From the NCBI GenBank assembly GCA_013112535.1, contig JABFGI010000004.1:1-64000 (forward strand): a stretch of DNA of 64,000 bases, given 5' to 3'. The notes beneath the pieces are model-generated. The model did not search any database. It was not told where the DNA came from and worked only from the letters and a program-made list of their open reading frames with translations. A program made the translations under genes and the position numbers. The stretch comes from Pseudomonadota bacterium. GTDB taxonomy: Bacteria; Pseudomonadota; Gammaproteobacteria; Eutrophobiales; Eutrophobiaceae. Shown here piece by piece: positions 7,312 through 16,808 of the stretch. Positions within the stretch are counted from its first letter, which is position 1. Every line of letters starts with the position of its first letter.

Positions 7312-7764
7312 ATGGATCTTCTTTATCAGCTACAAATGTTGTTACCTCTGGCAATTAAATGGGCTGAAGAACATAGCGAAAAAATTCAGAATGAAGGAAC
7401 ACCCTTAACAGCAGAAGAAATTAAACTTGCAAAACAAGTTGGTGTTACAAATCCGGAAAAAGTAAAAATACTTGAAGTTGCTGAAATTCCCATGCCGGAA
7501 AATGAAGAACTGAACGAAGCAGCAGTGCAAATAGGTTTTCTTAATGAAAGCATGACAGGTCTTACACTTGGTCACTCAATCTATATTTGCAATGGTCAGA
7601 ATACAACTCGACTATTGTCACATGAATTACGACATGTCTATCAATACGAAACTTTTGGCTCAATATCCGAGTTTCTGATCGAATATTTGAAACAAATTGT
7701 ATTCGTTGGCTATGAAAACTCTATACTTGAACAAGATGCCAGAAACCATGAAATTTTTATCTAA
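7312..7764 (+). CDS. Putative zinc metallopeptidase-like protein (HExxH)
   Basis: The 150-residue protein carries HELRHVYQYE at residues 104-113, matching the HExxH zinc-protease signature, with a downstream GYENSILEQDARN (133-145) whose Glu could be the third metal ligand, as in minimal gluzincin-like domains of the DUF4157 kind. No signal peptide is seen, so it is probably cytoplasmic or held by the membrane protein encoded just before it. The N-terminal half (1-75) is helical and not recognised. It sits in the middle of the 7058-8324 operon. Proteolytic activity is inferred from the motif only. Confidence 0.6.
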   Translation: MDLLYQLQMLLPLAIKWAEEHSEKIQNEGTPLTAEEIKLAKQVGVTNPEKVKILEVAEIPMPENEELNEAAVQIGFLNESMTGLTLGHSIYICNGQNTTRLLSHELRHVYQYETFGSISEFLIEYLKQIVFVGYENSILEQDARNHEIFI

Positions 7765-7778
7765 ACTCAGGAAATAAT

Positions 7779-8324
7779 ATGCGTGATATTTTCAGGGTAA
7801 GGGTCAAAACGAAAGAGGGTGAAATTGAAATCGAAGGAAGCCAGCTTTTTGTTGATAAAAAAATGGAGCAGCTTCCTGAGTTAGTAAAAAAACTGGATCG
7901 TGTCCTTGCTGACAATGGAAGTAAAAATAAAGATGCTACTTCGCAAGTAGAATCGAACAAGGACAAAAAAACTACAATAAAGAAAAAACCGGTTTCTTCA
8001 AAGACAAGAACTGCTTCTGCTAACTTATCGGTTCCAAATAGCTTCAAACAATGGCTTGCAAAATTTCCTGATAAGATCAGGCAAGCCGACATATTATTAA
8101 TCGCTTGCTATTTTATACAACACCGTTCGCCAGATAATATTTTCAAATGTTTTCTTGCTAAAAACACATTGGCAAAAGCTGGAATTGAACTGACAAATCT
8201 TGATTCATCAATTAATCGCTTAATAAATGAGCAACTTATTCTTGTCTCAAAAAAGGCAGGAAAGCTAACTTTATACAAAGTCTCAACAAAAGGACGAAAC
8301 TCCCTAATAGACCTTATACAATAA
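7779..8324 (+). CDS. Unknown protein with a winged-helix-like C-terminus
   Basis: The 181-residue protein has three parts. An N-terminal beta-rich segment (VRVKTKEGEIEIEGSQLFVD, residues 6-25) precedes a Lys/Ser-rich linker (48-85). The C-terminal segment (ADILLIACYFIQHR, then KCFLAKNTLAKAGIELTNL and the closing SKKAGKLTLYKVSTKGRN) has the helix-helix-wing feel of a winged helix. I do not recognise the family. It starts 14 bases after the metallopeptidase-like gene and ends the operon, converging on the gene at 8350. A regulatory or adaptor role is only a guess. Confidence 0.6.
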   Translation: MRDIFRVRVKTKEGEIEIEGSQLFVDKKMEQLPELVKKLDRVLADNGSKNKDATSQVESNKDKKTTIKKKPVSSKTRTASANLSVPNSFKQWLAKFPDKIRQADILLIACYFIQHRSPDNIFKCFLAKNTLAKAGIELTNLDSSINRLINEQLILVSKKAGKLTLYKVSTKGRNSLIDLIQ

Positions 8325-8349
8325 GAAATAAAATTAACACACTCATAAT

Positions 8350-8739
8350 TCAAAACATCGAATTCGAATTAGCAGTTTCTTTGGGGATGACTTGCAGAAC
8401 GTCCCAGTGTTCAACAATTTTTCCTTTTTCATCTAATCGAAAGATATCTATCCCTGCCCAGTCACGATCTTTATCTGTTGGCCAAACTTGATGACAGTGT
8501 AATATAACAAACTCTTTTTCAGCAATAATACGTTTGAACGTTACATTCTTTCCGGGATATTCATTTGCCATACGTTCAAAATATTCTATAAATGCATCTT
8601 TACCGTTAGCAACATGTGGGTTATGTTGAATATATTCATCTCCTACATATCGCTCTATAGCCTCACGAGGTTTACATTGATTGAACATCAAGTCATAGAA
8701 CGCAACAACATTATTTTTATTTTGTTCTATCTTTTTCAT
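8350..8739 (-). CDS. SnoaL-like / NTF2-fold protein
   Basis: The 129-residue protein has the SnoaL-like pattern: [35 protein letters not shown], and a terminal [18 protein letters not shown] strand pair. These small alpha+beta cone proteins include polyketide-cyclase-like enzymes and many uncharacterised stress proteins. Length is normal. It lies 17 bases downstream of the diguanylate cyclase gene on the same strand and may share its transcript. Function cannot be assigned from the fold. Confidence 0.8.
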   Translation of the reverse strand: MKKIEQNKNNVVAFYDLMFNQCKPREAIERYVGDEYIQHNPHVANGKDAFIEYFERMANEYPGKNVTFKRIIAEKEFVILHCHQVWPTDKDRDWAGIDIFRLDEKGKIVEHWDVLQVIPKETANSNSMF

Positions 8740-8756
8740 AGTGGAAACAATTATGT

Positions 8757-9809
8757 CTAACTAGCTTGCTGGGGGAACACCCTGTTACGCCCGAATTTTT
8801 TCGCTTCATACATATTGTCATCAGCACGTTTTAACCATTCATCATCAGACTCATCTATTAAATATTGTGCTGCTCCAATACTAATAGTCACTTTTTGATT
8901 TTCAAGCCACTCTTCATCTTCAACATGTTTACGAATTTCTTCTGCAATAAGAACAGCCTGTTTAAGTTCAGTATTTCTTAAAATAACGACAAACTCTTCA
9001 CCACCAGCGCGAAAAACATAATCAATTTTACGTTGTCGTTTATGCAGTATATCAACAAAACTTTTTAAAACTTGATCACCTTTTTCATGTCCCAGGTTAT
9101 CATTTATCCTTTTAAAATGATCAATATCCATTAACAATAAACATACAGGCCCTAATCCTCTATTCGATTCTTCAATAACGTTTTGAATACAAAGGTTCAT
9201 ATGTCGACGATTAAACGCATTTGTTAAAGGATCACGAATGATAAGTTCCTTCATTCGACTATAAAGCTTTGTTTGGGTGCCATTTAGAACATCATTGAAG
9301 TAACACAAAATAATCAATGTAACAGAAAAGCGGATGGCAAGGTCAAAGTCGAATAGATAGATGACATAAGGAATTAAAATAATCAAGCCGACTATAATTT
9401 TTATACGAGCGATGGAACGCTCCATAAGAAAATAGATTGTAAAAAAAACAGGATAAGACCAGTACAGGGAGCTTTCACCGATTACATTTATTCCCACTAG
9501 AAGTGTAATAAACATTAGTGCAAAAACAAACCAAAGAGAAATAAGCACTCGATTATTACTACGTATAGAAAATGAATTTATCATCGAAACTATAATGACT
9601 ATATTCATAAGCATACTGAGCAAATATAGACCTTTGTGCAAATGAAGAAGACTAATCGGTAACATAGCTGGCAATGCCGCCCAGCCAAGAAGCATCAAAT
9701 TTCGATTACGAAACGCCTGTAACATATTCTCGTCTGATTCGAAGGCGGCTGTAGATTTTTCTTTAACGTCCAAGGTTTTCATTTTTTGATCACCCGTTTG
9801 CCTTATCAT
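8757..9809 (-). CDS. Membrane-bound diguanylate cyclase (GGDEF)
   Basis: Six or so hydrophobic helices (about residues 38-172) are followed by a complete GGDEF domain. [12 protein letters not shown] begins it, [18 protein letters not shown] holds the metal and base ligands, and GGEEF is at 269-273. RKID at 260-263 is an RxxD inhibitory site at the right spacing, so product feedback is expected. It should make c-di-GMP from two GTP at the inner membrane; the input signal is unknown. The first ATG at 9809 lacks a clear ribosome site. The in-frame ATG at 9782, preceded by GGGTGATCAAAAA, is an alternative start nine codons in. Confidence 0.9.
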   Translation of the reverse strand: MIRQTGDQKMKTLDVKEKSTAAFESDENMLQAFRNRNLMLLGWAALPAMLPISLLHLHKGLYLLSMLMNIVIIVSMINSFSIRSNNRVLISLWFVFALMFITLLVGINVIGESSLYWSYPVFFTIYFLMERSIARIKIIVGLIILIPYVIYLFDFDLAIRFSVTLIILCYFNDVLNGTQTKLYSRMKELIIRDPLTNAFNRRHMNLCIQNVIEESNRGLGPVCLLLMDIDHFKRINDNLGHEKGDQVLKSFVDILHKRQRKIDYVFRAGGEEFVVILRNTELKQAVLIAEEIRKHVEDEEWLENQKVTISIGAAQYLIDESDDEWLKRADDNMYEAKKFGRNRVFPQQAS

Positions 9810-9978
9810 TGGCTATTTGATCAGTCAGACGTCCATTTCTATATTCTCCAGCATTCATGATGTCACCTTTTTGCGACAAACACAAAATATATTATTAGAT
9901 AAATATATAAACTAAACTACTACTCTAAATTACTAAAATAATTAGATAAAATATTCCTCTTTTTTAAATAACACTCAA

Positions 9979-10548
9979 TTATTTTCGAACGCCCTCAATA
10001 GAAAGAATTAAATCCAGCTCTTTCGAGGCAGGCCCAAGATTCTTGAGAATGCCATAATCCGCTAAAGCAATGCGAGTTGTGCCTTCAAAGCCGACACGAT
10101 ATCCGCCCCAGGGATCATCACCTTCACCTATATATTTTACGGCGATGGTTATCGGTTTAGTTACTCCATGTAAAGTAAAGTTACCTTTTAACTCACCTGT
10201 CCCATCTTCATTCAACATAAACGATGTACTTACAAATTTAGACTGTGGAAATTTTTCTACATCAAGAAATTCATCACTACGTAAATGCTTGTCTCTTTCA
10301 GCATGATTCGAATCAACACTTTTAGTATTAATCGTTACTTCGATTTTTGAAGCATTCGGATTACTCTTGTCATAAGTAAATTCGCCATCAAAATCATTAA
10401 AGCGCCCCCATAACCAACTGTATCCAAGGTGTGCGATTTTGAATTGAATTGAAGCATGCATCCCTTTTTTATCGATAACATATTCATCAGCCATAATATT
10501 TGTTGAGACAATACTCAATGCTAATATTGCAACTTGAAAAACTTTCAT
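9979..10548 (-). CDS. YceI-family periplasmic lipid-binding protein
   Basis: The 189-residue protein has a Sec signal peptide (residues 1-20, ending NIMA) and a lipocalin-like barrel of the YceI type: MHASIQFKIAHLGYSWLWGR, then FDGEFTYDKSNP and the LKGNFTLHGVTKPITI motif. YceI proteins bind isoprenoid or amide lipids in the periplasm. It follows directly on the cytochrome b561 gene with no gap, a common pairing that suggests a shared role in quinone or isoprenoid handling. Confidence 0.9.
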   Translation of the reverse strand: MKVFQVAILALSIVSTNIMADEYVIDKKGMHASIQFKIAHLGYSWLWGRFNDFDGEFTYDKSNPNASKIEVTINTKSVDSNHAERDKHLRSDEFLDVEKFPQSKFVSTSFMLNEDGTGELKGNFTLHGVTKPITIAVKYIGEGDDPWGGYRVGFEGTTRIALADYGILKNLGPASKELDLILSIEGVRK

Positions 10549-11115
10549 TTATTCATCCCCTTCAGGTTTAACTGGTTTTAAGATACGAAGTAATGTCATA
10601 TCCTTGTCAATAAAATGGTGTTTAAATGTAGCACAAACGTGTAGTAAAAACAGGAAAGCCATGATGTATGCGGCGATTTCATGAATTTCTCCAGCAATGT
10701 CTGCCTGTTGTTTACTAAAACTGATTATTGCTGGGACATCAATCAAACTAAAAAATTCAATCGCGGCACCCTTGGCAGTAGAAATAAGATAACCACTGAT
10801 ACAAATAACAAATAATAAAATATAGAACGAATAATGCGTGATTCTGGCTACTTTTATTTCCCATGACTTATAACTATCCAAAGGGGCAGGCCGAATAGTG
10901 TTTATTACCCATACGATACGAAAAAGCAATAAAGCGGAAACAAGCAGACCAAAACTTTTATGCCACCACGGCGCAGCATTATACCACTTGCTGTAATAAT
11001 CCAGATCGACCATATATATACCCAAAATGAACAGTCCAACAATCAATACAGCCATAATCCAATGTATCAATATCGAGATAATTCCATAACTATTTTTTGT
11101 ATTGGCAATATTCAT
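10549..11115 (-). CDS. Cytochrome b561-family membrane protein
   Basis: The 188-residue protein has four transmembrane helices with the heme-ligand pattern of bacterial b561 proteins: LIHWIMAVLIVG, WWHKSFGLLVSALLLFR, ITHYSFYILLFVICISGYL and IHEIAAYIMAFLFLLHV. These are diheme electron carriers that exchange electrons between quinol and a periplasmic acceptor such as superoxide. It abuts the yceI gene, forming a two-gene unit, and 33 bases separate it from the small membrane protein gene upstream. Confidence 0.9.
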   Translation of the reverse strand: MNIANTKNSYGIISILIHWIMAVLIVGLFILGIYMVDLDYYSKWYNAAPWWHKSFGLLVSALLLFRIVWVINTIRPAPLDSYKSWEIKVARITHYSFYILLFVICISGYLISTAKGAAIEFFSLIDVPAIISFSKQQADIAGEIHEIAAYIMAFLFLLHVCATFKHHFIDKDMTLLRILKPVKPEGDE

Positions 11116-11148
11116 AATTTTTAATATTACTCTGTAATTTATATGTAT

Positions 11149-11454
11149 TTATGTCTTTTTTCTATATCTGATGATACTCACTATCGCAAGAATACTAACC
11201 AGTATAAGTGAAGGATAAATAAGTAATAAATCGACACGTATATTGCACTCACCAGAACAAAGTATACGTAGCATCATACCGGTTTCGTATATGGAATAGA
11301 TTCCCCACAATACTACTGCAGTCAATACAGGCCAGCGTTTTAATTTAAGATAAAACCAGAAGAAAATAACTGAGGGAACCAAAGCCAGGTATGGCGCCAT
11401 GATAAATATCATACCCATTGCCATTAAAGGTAATAATAATATATCCATATACAC
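11149..11454 (-). CDS. Small hypothetical membrane protein
   Basis: The 101-residue protein has three hydrophobic helices (about 5-32, 40-60, 75-95) with a short periplasmic loop containing two Cys (LCSGECN). I do not recognise the family. It is encoded 33 bases upstream of the cytochrome b561 gene on the same strand and is probably in the same transcript; the loop Cys pair could form a disulfide. No start-site signal is strong. Confidence 0.55.
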   Translation of the reverse strand: MYMDILLLPLMAMGMIFIMAPYLALVPSVIFFWFYLKLKRWPVLTAVVLWGIYSIYETGMMLRILCSGECNIRVDLLLIYPSLILVSILAIVSIIRYRKKT

Positions 11455-11473
11455 TTACTTTTTAATTTATGAT

Positions 11474-12247
11474 TTATATTTGCTTGCGCTGGAATACCCA
11501 GTTGTTTCCACTAGATTCAGATTTGGAAAACTTGTAATTATCGATGTTGAATTTTTTTATATCATCAGGATCCTTTAATCGATTCTTTATAATATACGCA
11601 CTCATCAGGCCGCGTGCTTTCTTGGCATAGAAGCTGATGATTTTATATTTTCCATTTTTAAAATCTTTGAACACTGGCGTAATAATTTCTGCATTAATAT
11701 CTTCAGCCTGTAATGACTTAAAATATTCATTTGATGCCAGGTTAATTAAATATTTACTTTTACTTGCTTTCAGATCTTTATTGATTTGTTCTGTAATTTT
11801 TGTGCCCCAGAATTCATATAAGTCCTTACCTTGCTTGTTTTCAAATTTGGTACCCATTTCCAGCCGATAAGCTTGCATTAGATCCAATGGTTTTAATACA
11901 CCATAAAGACCGGATAACATTCTTAAATGTTTTTGCGCAAATTTTAAATCCTGATTACTGAAAGTCTCTGCCTCAATACCGCTATATACATCACCTTTAA
12001 ATGCCAACAACGCCTGTTTGGCATTATTCAAAGTAAAAGGTGTTTTCCACTCATTAAAGCGTAAAAAGTTTAACGTACCTAGCTTGTCACTAATCTTCAT
12101 CAAGTCCGATACTTCAGCTGGACTAAGTTTTTTTAACTCCAGGATCAGCTTTCTTGACTCCTTCAAAAACTCTGGCTGGGTAAAGTCTTGAGTAACAGGT
12201 GGCGTTTCGAAATCAAGCGTTTTTGCAGGCGAAATGACCATTAACAT
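11474..12247 (-). CDS. yaaA: Peroxide stress protein YaaA (UPF0246)
   Basis: The 257-residue protein follows the E. coli YaaA pattern closely: MLMVISPAKTLDF, LMKISDKLGTLNFLRFNEW, ALLAFKGDVYSGIEAETF, LRMLSGLYGVLKPLDLMQAY and IISFYAKKARGLMSAYII. YaaA is a cytoplasmic DNA-binding protein that limits Fenton damage during hydrogen peroxide stress. Length and start (no N-terminal extension) match the family. It stands alone between membrane-protein genes. No OxyR site could be identified by eye. Confidence 0.93.
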   Translation of the reverse strand: MLMVISPAKTLDFETPPVTQDFTQPEFLKESRKLILELKKLSPAEVSDLMKISDKLGTLNFLRFNEWKTPFTLNNAKQALLAFKGDVYSGIEAETFSNQDLKFAQKHLRMLSGLYGVLKPLDLMQAYRLEMGTKFENKQGKDLYEFWGTKITEQINKDLKASKSKYLINLASNEYFKSLQAEDINAEIITPVFKDFKNGKYKIISFYAKKARGLMSAYIIKNRLKDPDDIKKFNIDNYKFSKSESSGNNWVFQRKQI

Positions 12248-12338
12248 TTGTATACAAACCTTATGTTGTGACTATTTCTAAATGTTAATACCCCTATTCA
12301 GAAAGTCAAAGTAAAGAAAATAATGCCAGCAATTGTTT

Positions 12339-13127
12339 TTAACTATCTACTTCTTCTGCAGGCCCTTCGGTTGTGGCTTTTATTCCAAGAAATAAATAAA
12401 TCATGGTTAATATAAAATACATAAATCCGGCAAAGGGTAAATTAGTACCCGACATCCAAAGTAGAGTATTGATGATGATACTGGGCGTGACAGCGACAAC
12501 AGATAAGCGCAATAACTGCGTATATTCCAGTTCTGCTTTACAGATAGAGACAAAAAGCAATCCGATAGCTGCATAAATTAACATTTGTATAATTCGATAT
12601 AGATACGAACCAGCTAGTGCAAAAGGATACATAAATACAGCAAACCATGATTTAGTTGCTTCAACCCATGAAGAAATTAATGCTCGATCGATCACTACAT
12701 CGCCAACTTCACTTAAATCGAATGAACGTGTTTCTATTTGATTTTTTTCGAAAATGACACTAGTTTTTGTTAATAGAATAACTGCATCAGTTTGTTCCAA
12801 TGAATTAATAGTACCCTTGGTATCAATAACAGCAATGTGCTGACCAGTCTTTGGATCGTCAATATAATATGGCTGCATTTCTTTTATAGAAGCCTGACCG
12901 TCTATTATGGTTATTTCAGGAAACTGTGAAAGGAAGCCTGGGGCATTTTCATCAAGATAAGACTTATAAGAACTATCAAGAACAATAATAATGAGTAACC
13001 AACAAAATGCTAATAACAAAAATAAATACCCAAAACCAACACCCTCCTTATTATTAGCCATATCTCGATATACATCGGTTGCGAAGAAAGAAAGTGCAGG
13101 AATCTGAAGAAGTGAATATTTACTCAT
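12339..13127 (-). CDS. DUF1189 membrane protein
   Basis: The protein opens with MSKYSLLQIPALSFFATDVY and FGYLFLLLAFCWLLIIIV, the usual DUF1189 start. An extracytoplasmic domain follows (about residues 45-150), then four C-terminal helices. The ATG at 13127 gives this family start; an in-frame ATG at 13145 would add six residues. Function of DUF1189 is unknown. It is flanked by the LysE-type gene upstream and yaaA downstream with gaps that suggest separate transcripts. Confidence 0.8.
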   Translation of the reverse strand: MSKYSLLQIPALSFFATDVYRDMANNKEGVGFGYLFLLLAFCWLLIIIVLDSSYKSYLDENAPGFLSQFPEITIIDGQASIKEMQPYYIDDPKTGQHIAVIDTKGTINSLEQTDAVILLTKTSVIFEKNQIETRSFDLSEVGDVVIDRALISSWVEATKSWFAVFMYPFALAGSYLYRIIQMLIYAAIGLLFVSICKAELEYTQLLRLSVVAVTPSIIINTLLWMSGTNLPFAGFMYFILTMIYLFLGIKATTEGPAEEVDS

Positions 13128-13209
13128 AATTAATGCCCATATCATTATTGAGATTTGATTTGAAATACTATTTTGCGACTATTATTGCATAGTATCTAGC
13201 GTTAATTAA

Positions 13210-13836
13210 CTAAACATCAATTATCAGGAATATCGCTGTCATAAGCATAACGCCAGCTGCAACACTATTTACAGCTCTTTTTGCTTTTGTATTCTTAAAT
13301 AGTATTCTTGATTTGTCTGCCATAAAGGCATAAATCAGTTTTGAACAACACAAGGCGATTACGGCCGTTGATAAAATAATGACAACGTCAGTAAATTTAA
13401 TTATCGATAAGTCCAGAAATGCTGGCAAAAAACTGATATAGAATAAAATTGCTTTTGGATCACCTAAAGTGATCAATAAGCCACAGAAAAAACTGGCATG
13501 CCAGGTTGACTCCTCAATACGGTCAATTTCGACATCTTTGCTTTCTGTTTTTAACAGGATAAAACCAAAACAAACCAGGTAAAGAGCACCAAAATACTTT
13601 ATGAAAATAAACATTTCATTTGTCACTACTGAAATAGCAGACAAGCCATAGACCGCGATTAAAATAAAAATTAAATCGCCGACAATAATACCTGCTATAA
13701 CTATAACGCCATGTTTAATACCGGAAGTTATTGATCTTGTCGCAACGGCAATGGCACTTGCATCAGGAATAACTGCAAGCGAGACCATAGCAGCAAACAT
13801 TGCTGTAATCGCAGTTATAGTCATGTTGATTTCCAT
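13210..13836 (-). CDS. LysE/RhtB-family amino-acid exporter
   Basis: The 208-residue protein has six hydrophobic helices and the family landmarks: VIPDASAIAVATRSITSG near the first helix, GDLIFILIAVYGLSAI, and a KYFGALYLVCFGF helix. LysE/RhtB transporters expel amino acids such as lysine, homoserine or threonine, or related toxic metabolites, across the inner membrane. It is 12 bases downstream of the phospholipase D-like gene on the same strand. The substrate cannot be told. Confidence 0.85.
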   Translation of the reverse strand: MEINMTITAITAMFAAMVSLAVIPDASAIAVATRSITSGIKHGVIVIAGIIVGDLIFILIAVYGLSAISVVTNEMFIFIKYFGALYLVCFGFILLKTESKDVEIDRIEESTWHASFFCGLLITLGDPKAILFYISFLPAFLDLSIIKFTDVVIILSTAVIALCCSKLIYAFMADKSRILFKNTKAKRAVNSVAAGVMLMTAIFLIIDV

Positions 13837-13848
13837 TAATTATTTTAT

Positions 13849-15336
13849 TTAAAGAACTGCTTCCATAGGTAAAAGCCGGAGGAAAAACAATTGAACCCGT
13901 TTAATAATTCCACCTTCCCTATTCGCATTAACTTTCTTTGCTTCCCAACTATTTTCCGGTTTAGCATCGTTTAAAATATTTGCTTCTACTGCGCTTGCCA
14001 ACGCTTTATTTTTAACAATCACACCAACTTCAGTATTTAAATTCGCAGAACGAGGATCAAGATTGAAAGTGCCAACAAAAAGAGTCTCACTATCAACCAC
14101 CATTGTTTTTGCGTGTATAGCAAAGACAGGTATGGTCTTATTTTTATATTCTTCGCGCTGAAATAATTTTTTTGCTATATCAGGATAAGGCTTATATTCA
14201 AAAATATTGAACCCTGTTTTAAGTAATTCTTTTTTCTGATTTTGATAACCGCTAAATGCCAACAAATTATCGGTGGAAGCGAGTGAATTAGTCACGACAC
14301 GCACATCAACACCCTGTTTAATTAAACCTGAAAATATCTCCAAACCACCTTTTGGCATAACCAGATAGGGAGACTGGATCGTGATGCTTTTTTTTGCCTG
14401 CATAACTTCATTAAGCAAGTGTGCTGTAGATGCACCGCCACCTCCTAAACCGAATTCAGCTCTATTCTTTCCCGGTTTGTCACTAATAAAAACAACATCA
14501 TCCCAAACAAGTTGAGGCCATAACCCCATAACTTTCACCGTCATATTTTCTAAAACCGACTTAATCTCAATAGAGTAATTTTCAGGATTGCCAGCATAAT
14601 CATGTAAAGCATTCCTTGCATTATTTATTGTGGCTTTCGTTAAATCTTTTAATTCATTTGCTAACAGTTCTTCAACAGGTATTGATAGTTTACTTTGCCA
14701 GAACTCTTCAAAAACCTGAGACATATCAAACACACTTTGGCCAACTAGAATTACGTCACGATCTCGAAAATTATATTCGTGATCAAAATCATAATATTCA
14801 GCCGCCATATTACGCCCACCCGTAATTCCGACCCTGCCATCAAATAAGGCAATCTTATTGTGCAAGCGCTGATTACTTTTTCGAAAGCCTGTAAACAAAT
14901 AAAAATAGCGTTTCCATTTTGATATACCGACAGAATGACGAGGATTGTATATTTTAATACTGATATTTGGGTGAGTTGCCAATGCTAATAAACTATCTTC
15001 ATCAGCATCTATTAGAAAGTCATCAACAATGACTCGAACTTTAACACCTCGTTCTGCTGCACGTAATAACGCTTCACTTGCCAGTATGCCAACATTATCA
15101 GTACTCCAGATAAAATACTGAACATCAATTGTCGCTTCAGCTTTATCCGTTAACCAGGCTCGAGCAAGCAAAGACTCTCCTCCTTTCTCAAGCACATATA
15201 GACCTGATTCTCCTTCATGCTCGGCCATAATTGAATCGAATACGCTAATAACATTAGTATCGGTTTCAATTGCTTTCAAAGGAAATGAGAAACAAAGTAT
15301 GAAAAGTAAAACTGCTTTATTAAACTGAATCAACAT
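13849..15336 (-). CDS. Exported phospholipase D-superfamily protein (ClsC-like)
   Basis: The 495-residue protein has a signal peptide (1-22) and two complete HKD motifs: HNKIALFD at 159-166 with the following GITGGRN, and HAKTMVVD at 408-415 with VGTFNLDPRSANLNTE. This is the layout of ClsC/YmdC-type cardiolipin synthases, which join phosphatidyl groups at the membrane; a phospholipase or nuclease activity is possible. FIWSTDNVGILASEALLRAA in the N-terminal domain is also typical. It is divergent from creD and followed on the same strand by the LysE-type gene. Confidence 0.85.
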   Translation of the reverse strand: MLIQFNKAVLLFILCFSFPLKAIETDTNVISVFDSIMAEHEGESGLYVLEKGGESLLARAWLTDKAEATIDVQYFIWSTDNVGILASEALLRAAERGVKVRVIVDDFLIDADEDSLLALATHPNISIKIYNPRHSVGISKWKRYFYLFTGFRKSNQRLHNKIALFDGRVGITGGRNMAAEYYDFDHEYNFRDRDVILVGQSVFDMSQVFEEFWQSKLSIPVEELLANELKDLTKATINNARNALHDYAGNPENYSIEIKSVLENMTVKVMGLWPQLVWDDVVFISDKPGKNRAEFGLGGGGASTAHLLNEVMQAKKSITIQSPYLVMPKGGLEIFSGLIKQGVDVRVVTNSLASTDNLLAFSGYQNQKKELLKTGFNIFEYKPYPDIAKKLFQREEYKNKTIPVFAIHAKTMVVDSETLFVGTFNLDPRSANLNTEVGVIVKNKALASAVEANILNDAKPENSWEAKKVNANREGGIIKRVQLFFLRLLPMEAVL

Positions 15337-15485
15337 TAGCTAATAATATACCAAATTATTTAACGATATAGATCACTGCCTGATTTTTGTCATATTTGAT
15401 CAGTTTATTACCCATTTTCATACCCAGAATTGCCTTGTTTATATGTTGTTATCGTAACTACATAAAACATCATCGGGGAATGACC

Positions 15486-16808
15486 ATGAAATGGGACAAC
15501 TTTAAGAATTCGAATACATTCCGGGTATTGTTTATCGGCTTCCTCATTCTATTGTTTCTTATCCCGATGAGTATGGTTGAATCAGTTATCTTTGAACGTA
15601 GTCACCTATATAGACAGGCAACAAACGAGATAACCAAGTCGTGGGGGAAAGCTCATTTAATGGTTGGACCGATACTAACTTTGCCCTATTCCATAACACA
15701 CTCAAATTCCGGCTGGCCTATTGCATCACAGTACAAACACCACAAACCGGACAGTATGATAATTAATACAGATATCGAAACGCAAATACGCTATCGAGGC
15801 ATATATGAAGTGCCTGTTTATACAACAACGATTCATGTTACTGGTATTTATAATTCTCTAATCGCTGGCAATGATTACGAAAAAAATAATTTACTAAATC
15901 TGGATGAAGGCATCATCCAAATACCAGTACAACAAAACCGTTCTATTAAAAAACCAATACAGTTAACCTGGAATGGAGAAGAAATACACTTAACTCCAGA
16001 GCGCGATGATGCAGCCAAAAACATTATTATCTTTACAGGAATACTTCCATCACATCTCTTGAACAACGATCAAGTTCATAAGTTTGAGTACGACATGGTA
16101 TTGGCAGGTAGTGAATCATTTTCATTTATTTCACCATCTAAACATACAATTATAAATATTAACTCAAATTGGACATCGCCAGGTTTTTACGGAAGTTACT
16201 TACCATCAAAACGTGATATTACTGATGAAGGATTTAATGCCCGTTGGGAAATCAATGATCTTAACTTTGACATTAGTCATCAAGAAAATAGAAACATTTC
16301 TTTTTTATGGTTTAATAATGAACCTGAATTTGGAGTAAAGTTAATACAGCCGGTTGACACATATCAAACAGTTACTCGCGCAGCAAAATACGCTGTACTA
16401 TTTATAAGCCTTACTTTTCTTGTTTACTTCTTTACCGAGTTGTTCGGCCGCGTTCAATTACACCCTATACAATACTTGTTTGTTGGCGTTGCCAATTGTG
16501 TTTTTTATTTATTACTACTCTCATTAGCTGAACATATAATTTTTTCTACTGCCTACTTCATTAGCTCTATTGCTTCGATAATTTTAATCTCTCTCTATAG
16601 CAAAAGCATTTTAAAAAGCTGTATAAAGGCGGGGATAGTCTTTTTAGTATTGTCAGGTCTTTATACTTATTTATTTGTTACGCTTAGATCTGAAGGTTTT
16701 GCTTTAATAATAGGCAGTTTTGGACTTTTCATTATTCTTGGCATCTCAATGTATCTCACTCGTAATATTGACTGGAATAAAATGGGAACTCAAAGTCAGG
16801 AAGCATAA
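15486..16808 (+). CDS. creD: CreD-family inner-membrane protein
   Basis: The product has the CreD architecture. An N-terminal helix containing LLFLIPMSMVESVIFER precedes a periplasmic beta-rich domain with the VGPILTLPY signature. A C-terminal block of about five helices follows from residue 310, opening with AKYAVLFISLTFLVYFF and FGRVQLHPIQYLFVG. CreD is linked to envelope integrity and, in some species, beta-lactam response. The start at 15486 is supported by CGGGG at 15473-15477; the longer frame from 15387 lacks a ribosome site. creBC regulators are not next to it. A class D beta-lactamase is encoded about 1 kb downstream. Confidence 0.85.
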   Translation: MKWDNFKNSNTFRVLFIGFLILLFLIPMSMVESVIFERSHLYRQATNEITKSWGKAHLMVGPILTLPYSITHSNSGWPIASQYKHHKPDSMIINTDIETQIRYRGIYEVPVYTTTIHVTGIYNSLIAGNDYEKNNLLNLDEGIIQIPVQQNRSIKKPIQLTWNGEEIHLTPERDDAAKNIIIFTGILPSHLLNNDQVHKFEYDMVLAGSESFSFISPSKHTIININSNWTSPGFYGSYLPSKRDITDEGFNARWEINDLNFDISHQENRNISFLWFNNEPEFGVKLIQPVDTYQTVTRAAKYAVLFISLTFLVYFFTELFGRVQLHPIQYLFVGVANCVFYLLLLSLAEHIIFSTAYFISSIASIILISLYSKSILKSCIKAGIVFLVLSGLYTYLFVTLRSEGFALIIGSFGLFIILGISMYLTRNIDWNKMGTQSQEA

